9,836 bases of DNA from Clostridiales bacterium (GTDB lineage Bacteria; Bacillota_A; Clostridia; Christensenellales; Christensenellaceae). The first letter of the stretch is position 1; each line of letters starts with the position of its first letter. A model generated the notes under the pieces. It saw only the letters and a program-made list of their open reading frames with translations. It searched no databases and had not been told where the DNA came from. The position numbers and the translations under genes are program-made. Where the stretch lies: the NCBI GenBank assembly GCA_003149735.1, contig QANA01000021.1, forward strand, positions 1 through 9,836. Reading direction: 5' to 3'. This document shows, one piece after another, positions 6,010-9,836 of this stretch.

Positions 6010-8327
6010 TAATTCTCCTCCTTCAGCAATCCCAGTTTCAGCACTTCTTCAAAATGAGTGACCGGATGAAATTTTAATTTTCCGCGAATCTCTTTAGGTA
6101 TCTCTTCCACGTCGCGCAGATTCCCTTTCGGGATGATAATTTCATGAATACCTGCCCGATAGGCAGCAAAGGCCTTCTCACGCAATCCACCAATCATCAG
6201 CACACGCCCGGCCAATGTAATCTCTCCCGTCATTGCAATATCGCGCCGCACTTTTTTTCCAGTAAGAGCACTGGCTACTGCCAAAGCTATCGTAATGCCC
6301 GCCGAAGGCCCGTCTTTAGGAACGGCACCTTCAGGCGCATGAATATGGATATCTTTATTTTTATAGAAACCCGGATCTATCTGCAATTCTTCCGCTAAAA
6401 AACGCACATGAGAAATTGCCGTTTTGGCACTTTCTTTCATTACTTCTCCCAACTGTCCGGTCAATTCCAGATTTCCGCTTCCCTCCATCGCCGAAACTTC
6501 TACCGGCAATGTTGTGCCACCGGCATAAGTCCATGCCAAACCAATGGCAACACCCACACTGGGTTTTTCCGGCAACTGTGTTTCCAGATGTTTAGGCTTT
6601 CCGAGATATTCCTGTAAATCTCTTTTACCAATGACAACGGGTTCTTGTGTCTGCACATATTTTTTAGCTGCTTTTCTGCACAAAACACCGATTTCTCGCT
6701 CCAAAGCGCGTACGCCGCTCTCTACAGTATACTCACTAATAATCTCTCTCACTGCGGCAGGCTGTATTTTGAGCAATTCTTTGTTCAGTCCGTTTTTCTC
6801 TAACTGTTTTGGGATCAGATGCCGTGCCGCAATTTGCGCTTTTTCATACGGTGTATAGCTTTCCAATTCAATAATTTCCAAACGATCATAAAGGGCAGGC
6901 GGAATATCTTCAGCATTATTGGCCGTGGCAATAAACATCACCTGAGAAAGATCAAAATCGATATCCAGATAATGATCCTGGAACGTTTGATTCACCGATT
7001 CGTCCAACACTTCCAACATAGCCGAAGTGGGATCCCCCTTATAATCGCTGGCCATTTTATCAATCTCATCCAATAAGAATACCGGATTCATAGTGCCTGC
7101 CCGGCGGATATTGGAAATAATTCTCCCTGGCACTGCTCCAATATAGGTGCGACGATGACCTCGGATTTCCGCTTCGTCCCGCACACCGCCTAACGACATC
7201 CGTACAAATTTTCTACCAATTGCCTCCGCAATACAGCTGGCAATAGAAGTTTTACCCACACCCGGCGGCCCAACAAAACACAGAATATTGCCCTGCAGTT
7301 TTCCTGTCAATTCAAAGACAGAAAGATATTCCAATATCCGCTCCTTCACTTTTTCCATGCCATAATGATCCCGATCCAAAATTTTTCTGGCTTTGGCAAG
7401 ATCTACGGTATCCTCAGTATAAATGCCATAAGGAAGCGCTGTAATCCATTCAAAATAATTGAGCAGCACATTATAATCCGGTGATTGAGGATTCATGCGT
7501 TCCATGCGTGCAGCTTCCTTCATCAGCTTTTCCTTAATGTCATCAGGCACCGGCATGTTTTTGATGAATTGCTTAAATCCCTCTATTTCACCATCTATAT
7601 CCTCTTCTCCAAGAGAAATCTGCATAGACTTAATCTGCTCACGCAAATAGGCTTCTTTCTGCATTTTCTCCATACGCACTCGGGTCGATTTGGATATTTC
7701 CTGTTCCAAAAGGCTGATATTTTTTTCCTGCTCGATCATTGTGATCAGTTGTTTATATCGCTCTTCTACATTCAACTGTGCCAGCAGTTGTTGCTTTTCT
7801 TCTATATTCTGCGAGAATGTAATGGCAATCGTATCTGCCAACTCTTCCGGTGTTGCCGTCTCCCGCAGAGCATAAACTGCCTCTGTAGTCACCTTACCCG
7901 TTACATTTGCATATTCTTCATAAGCATTCAGCAATGCCCTCTTATATGCATGCGCAAATCTTGCATCAATAGGTTCTTCTGAGCATACTTCTACATCTGC
8001 CAGATAATATTTATCTGTGCGGCATGCTACCATACGGGCACGTGCTTCTCCACTGGCCAACACACGCAAAGCACCACCCTGCAGTTTTAACACATGCTTT
8101 ATCTTGCACAATACTCCAATTTCATAAATATCTTCCTGTGCCGGCATTTCCATACGTATATTTTTCTGGGTAGCCAAAAATAGATAAGTATCCTCTTTTA
8201 CTGCCTCATTTACCGCTTCCACAGAAGTTTGTCTTGCGACTTCAAAATTTATTACAGTATTGGGAAATACCACAATCCCTCGCAAGGGTACCATGGGAAG
8301 GCCGAAATATTCGCCTGTTGCAACCAT
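6009..8327 (-). CDS. lon: ATP-dependent serine protease Lon (LonA type)
   Basis: This is a cytoplasmic AAA+ protease that degrades misfolded and short-lived regulatory proteins. The protein has 772 residues, normal for LonA. The N-terminal LAN domain (about 9-190, beginning [13 protein letters not shown]) is followed by a coiled region rich in Glu and Lys (about 175-275). The AAA+ module has Walker A GPPGVGKT (353-360), Walker B FLLDEIDK (417-424), sensor-1 Asn near 470 and Arg482 in the usual arginine-finger position. The C-terminal protease has catalytic Ser675 in PKDGPSAG and Lys718 in GGLREK. That 43-residue separation is the same as Ser679-Lys722 in E. coli. The ATG at 8327 has GGAGG at 8334-8338. 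In many Clostridia a lonB gene lies between clpX and lon; here none does. The TAA stop shares one base with the ysxC ATG, suggesting translational coupling. Confidence 0.98.
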   Translation of the reverse strand: MVATGEYFGLPMVPLRGIVVFPNTVINFEVARQTSVEAVNEAVKEDTYLFLATQKNIRMEMPAQEDIYEIGVLCKIKHVLKLQGGALRVLASGEARARMVACRTDKYYLADVEVCSEEPIDARFAHAYKRALLNAYEEYANVTGKVTTEAVYALRETATPEELADTIAITFSQNIEEKQQLLAQLNVEERYKQLITMIEQEKNISLLEQEISKSTRVRMEKMQKEAYLREQIKSMQISLGEEDIDGEIEGFKQFIKNMPVPDDIKEKLMKEAARMERMNPQSPDYNVLLNYFEWITALPYGIYTEDTVDLAKARKILDRDHYGMEKVKERILEYLSVFELTGKLQGNILCFVGPPGVGKTSIASCIAEAIGRKFVRMSLGGVRDEAEIRGHRRTYIGAVPGRIISNIRRAGTMNPVFLLDEIDKMASDYKGDPTSAMLEVLDESVNQTFQDHYLDIDFDLSQVMFIATANNAEDIPPALYDRLEIIELESYTPYEKAQIAARHLIPKQLEKNGLNKELLKIQPAAVREIISEYTVESGVRALEREIGVLCRKAAKKYVQTQEPVVIGKRDLQEYLGKPKHLETQLPEKPSVGVAIGLAWTYAGGTTLPVEVSAMEGSGNLELTGQLGEVMKESAKTAISHVRFLAEELQIDPGFYKNKDIHIHAPEGAVPKDGPSAGITIALAVASALTGKKVRRDIAMTGEITLAGRVLMIGGLREKAFAAYRAGIHEIIIPKGNLRDVEEIPKEIRGKLKFHPVTHFEEVLKLGLLKEEN

Positions 8328-8366
8328 TCATTTCCTCCAAAAATTTCATTCTACAGTTAATACCAT

Positions 8367-8395
8367 ATTATACATGAAAAAAGCGTCAGGCACAA
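8367..8395 (-). promoter_or_regulatory. Probable sigma-A type promoter of lon
   Basis: On the minus strand a perfect -10 TATAAT (8367-8372) lies 17 bases downstream of a weak -35 TTGTGC (8390-8395). Transcription would start near 8360, giving a leader of about 33 bases before the lon ATG. The gene has a strong GGAGG binding site at 8334-8338. The upstream clp unit ends in a terminator, so lon needs its own promoter and this is the best candidate in the gap. The perfect -10 and ideal spacing support it; the poor -35 leaves room for an activator or another start. Confidence 0.72.
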
Positions 8396-8404
8396 CTCTG
8401 CCTG
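8387..8404. repeat. Inverted repeat CAGGCA-N6-TGCCTG over the lon -35 region
   Basis: There are two perfect 6-bp arms at 8387-8392 and 8399-8404 with a six-base spacer. The proposed lon -35 hexamer (8390-8395) lies across the left arm and the spacer. The position would suit an operator. The arms do not resemble the CIRCE element or the CtsR heptad repeat as I know them. With arms this short it could be chance. Confidence 0.4.
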
Positions 8405-8433
8405 CCAAAGCTCCTGTCATTCCAAAATATTTC

Positions 8434-8467
8434 AAAAAAAGCAGCCATTAAAATGGCTGCTTTTTTC
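8434..8467 (-). terminator. Rho-independent terminator of clpP-clpX, possibly bidirectional
   Basis: The arms GCAGCCAT (8441-8448) and ATGGCTGC (8453-8460) form a perfect 8-bp stem around a four-base loop. The stem is flanked by seven A (8434-8440) and six T (8461-8466). Read on the minus strand, the hairpin ends in a run of seven T, the classic intrinsic terminator, and it begins right at the clpX TGA stop. The A and T flanks are symmetrical, so it could also stop transcription on the plus strand, although no plus-strand gene is visible. It separates the clp unit from the lon promoter. Confidence 0.92.
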
Positions 8468-9728
8468 AATTTGCTTTCAACATAGCTTCCGCCTTTTTGG
8501 GAAGCAACTTCAATTTCTGAGGGTCGCGCACCGCTTCCCGCGTCACAACACATTCACTGATATCTTTTCTGGAAGGCACCTCATACATGGCATCCATCAT
8601 GACTGTCTCCAAAATGGAGCGCAGTCCTCTTGCCCCCGTATTGCGCTCCAGAGCAAGTGCAGCAACTTCCTCTATGGCATCCTCTTCAAAAGTCAATCGG
8701 ATTCCATCCATAGAGAAAAGTTTACGATACTGCTTAACCAGTGCATTCTTAGGCTCTGTAAGAATATTGATCAACGCCTTTTTATCCAATGCCTCCAACG
8801 TCACCACCATCGGTACACGTCCGATAAACTCCGGAATCAGGCCAAACTTCAATAAATCCTCTGGTAACAGCTGGCTGTACAATTCGCCCAGATTGCGTTC
8901 CTGCTTTGTTTTTACTTCAGCACCAAAGCCCATCGTCTTCTTACCGACGCGCTGTTCGATAATTTTTTCCAGACCTACAAAGGCACCGCCGCAAATAAAG
9001 AGAATATTTGTTGTATCGATCTGCAGCATTTCCTGATGAGGATGTTTTCTTCCACCTTGCGGAGGTACACTTGCAACTGTGCCCTCCAAGATTTTCAACA
9101 GTGCCTGCTGCACACCTTCGCCGGATACATCCCTTGTAATAGACGGATTCTCGCTTTTGCGGGCAATTTTATCAATCTCGTCGATATATACAATACCACG
9201 CTGTGCTTTTTCAATATTATAATCCGCTGCCTGAATCAGTTTAAGCAGAATATTCTCCACATCCTCACCCACATAACCTGCTTCCGTTAGGGTAGTGGCG
9301 TCTGCAATTGCAAAAGGCACTTGCAGAATCCGTGCCAGAGTCTGTGCCAGCAAAGTCTTTCCGCACCCTGTCGGGCCCAGCATCAAGATATTGCTTTTTG
9401 CAAGTTCTACTTCATCCGTTTCATCTTTCTCTGCAGATATGCGTTTATAATGGTTATAAACAGAAACAGCCAGATATTTTTTAGCAGTCTCCTGCCCGAT
9501 CACATAATCGTCCAGCGCTTTTACTATTTCGGCAGGAGTCGGCAACGCAATAGGCTCCGGTTCACTGCTTTCTACCTCGAATTCTTCCTGTACGATTTCC
9601 TGGCAGAGCTCTATGCATTCATCACATATATAAACTCCGGGCCCAGCGATGATCCGCCGCACCTGATCCTGCGTCTTTCCGCAGAAGGAACAACGAACCG
9701 GTTTATTATCATCTATTTTGTTGCTCAT
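8466..9728 (-). CDS. clpX: ATP-dependent Clp protease ATP-binding subunit ClpX
   Basis: This is the hexameric AAA+ unfoldase that recognises tagged proteins and feeds them to ClpP. The protein has 420 residues, the usual length. Visible elements are the N-terminal C4 zinc finger (Cys13, 16, 35, 38), Walker A GPTGCGKT (118-125), pore-1 loop GYVG (151-154), Walker B around VYIDEID (180-186), the RKH pore loop (227-229), the arginine finger in PEFIGR (Arg304) and sensor 2 in GARGLR (365-370). The ClpP-docking loop reads MGF (266-268) instead of the usual IGF. I chose the ATG at 9728 because GAGG (9734-9737) precedes it by five bases and the protein then starts MSNK. An in-frame GTG at 9734 would add two residues. 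A terminator sits directly on the stop codon. Confidence 0.98.
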   Translation of the reverse strand: MSNKIDDNKPVRCSFCGKTQDQVRRIIAGPGVYICDECIELCQEIVQEEFEVESSEPEPIALPTPAEIVKALDDYVIGQETAKKYLAVSVYNHYKRISAEKDETDEVELAKSNILMLGPTGCGKTLLAQTLARILQVPFAIADATTLTEAGYVGEDVENILLKLIQAADYNIEKAQRGIVYIDEIDKIARKSENPSITRDVSGEGVQQALLKILEGTVASVPPQGGRKHPHQEMLQIDTTNILFICGGAFVGLEKIIEQRVGKKTMGFGAEVKTKQERNLGELYSQLLPEDLLKFGLIPEFIGRVPMVVTLEALDKKALINILTEPKNALVKQYRKLFSMDGIRLTFEEDAIEEVAALALERNTGARGLRSILETVMMDAMYEVPSRKDISECVVTREAVRDPQKLKLLPKKAEAMLKAN

Positions 9729-9733
9729 AGCCA

Positions 9734-9737
9734 CCTC
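9734..9737 (-). promoter_or_regulatory. Ribosome binding site deciding the clpX start
   Basis: GAGG on the minus strand, followed by TGGCT and then ATG at 9728. The five-base spacing favours the ATG over the in-frame GTG at 9734-9732, which lies inside this site's 3' end. Confidence 0.6.
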
Positions 9738-9740
9738 ACC

Positions 9741-9836
9741 TTATCTTTTTGCCGGAATCACTTCGTCAATGATGCCGTAAGACTTTGCATCTGCAGCAGA
9801 CATATAGAAATCCCGCTCCATATCCGCCTTCAGCTT
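9741..9836 (-). CDS. clpP: ATP-dependent Clp protease proteolytic subunit ClpP, C-terminal fragment
   Basis: Only the last 31 codons and the TAA stop are inside the window; the gene continues past the right edge. The fragment reads [20 protein letters not shown] and then [11 protein letters not shown], which matches the conserved C-terminal segment of ClpP. The Asp in DMERD aligns, from family knowledge, with the catalytic-triad Asp (E. coli Asp171 region). ClpP is the serine peptidase barrel that degrades substrates unfolded by ClpX in the cytoplasm. The stop lies 12 bases before the chosen clpX start, so the two genes are very probably co-transcribed. The promoter is outside the window. The Ser and His of the triad cannot be seen here. 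Confidence 0.93.
   Translation of the reverse strand, partial: KLKADMERDFYMSAADAKSYGIIDEVIPAKR

Noticed and set aside
7485..7982. Plus-strand open frame of 165 codons
   Set aside because: It lies entirely antisense to the strongly conserved lon coding sequence, has a Cys, Phe, His and Leu-rich composition typical of an antisense shadow, and shows no recognisable domain.
8346..8420. 24-codon minus-strand ORF in the clpX-lon gap
   Set aside because: It spans the proposed lon -35 and -10, so it would not be transcribed whole from that promoter, and it has no properly spaced binding site.
8328..8465. Possible CIRCE or CtsR operator before lon
   Set aside because: Neither the TTAGCACTC-N9-GAGTGCTAA pattern nor a GGTCAAA tandem heptad could be found by eye.
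8587..9036. Plus-strand open frame of 149 codons
   Set aside because: It is antisense to the conserved ClpX AAA+ region, Ser- and Ala-rich, with no supporting binding site or motif.

Overview
The window is a contiguous block of bacterial housekeeping genes, all read from the minus strand. It looks like the chromosome of a member of the Bacillota, most likely a Clostridia-like or related low-to-moderate G+C lineage. The reasons are the order clpP-clpX-lon-ysxC, near-consensus sigma-A type promoters, strong AGGAGG-type ribosome binding sites, a PF07155-like ECF S component, and the comEC-holA pair. No mobile element, tRNA or rRNA gene, CRISPR array, prophage or plasmid function was recognised. 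Genus cannot be assigned from this sequence.

Layout in transcription order (high to low coordinates). The ClpP C-terminus (9741-9836, partial) and complete clpX (8466-9728) form one unit, closed by a hairpin-plus-T-run terminator at 8434-8467. A 138-base gap follows, holding the lon promoter (-10 at 8367-8372, -35 at 8390-8395) and a short inverted repeat over the -35. Next come lon (6009-8327), ysxC/engB (5410-6009, sharing one base with lon) and a calcineurin-like phosphoesterase (4715-5407, two bases after ysxC). The 92-base gap at 4623-4714 carries a second strong promoter (TTGACT-17-TATAAT). It is followed by a seven-codon leader ORF and a gene for a small three-helix membrane protein of unknown function (4311-4622). 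The series continues with plsX (3263-4282), an ECF-type vitamin transporter S component (2776-3291, overlapping plsX), comEC (542-2728) and the first 189 codons of holA (1-567, overlapping comEC).

Functionally there are two blocks. The first is protein quality control (ClpXP and Lon) with ribosome assembly (YsxC). The second combines phospholipid precursor synthesis (PlsX), a membrane S component, the DNA uptake channel ComEC and the replicative clamp-loader subunit delta. Tight spacing and overlaps point to polycistronic transcription and translational coupling. No terminator was seen between lon and holA, so the second promoter probably adds to read-through from the lon promoter.

No evidence was found of an undescribed multi-gene system; most of the window is ordinary core genome. 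The points most worth a second look are: a ComEC whose metallo-beta-lactamase-like domain has lost essentially all metal-binding motifs without a frameshift; an in-frame amber codon separating a well-placed upstream start from the small membrane protein; and dyad symmetries lying on both promoters.
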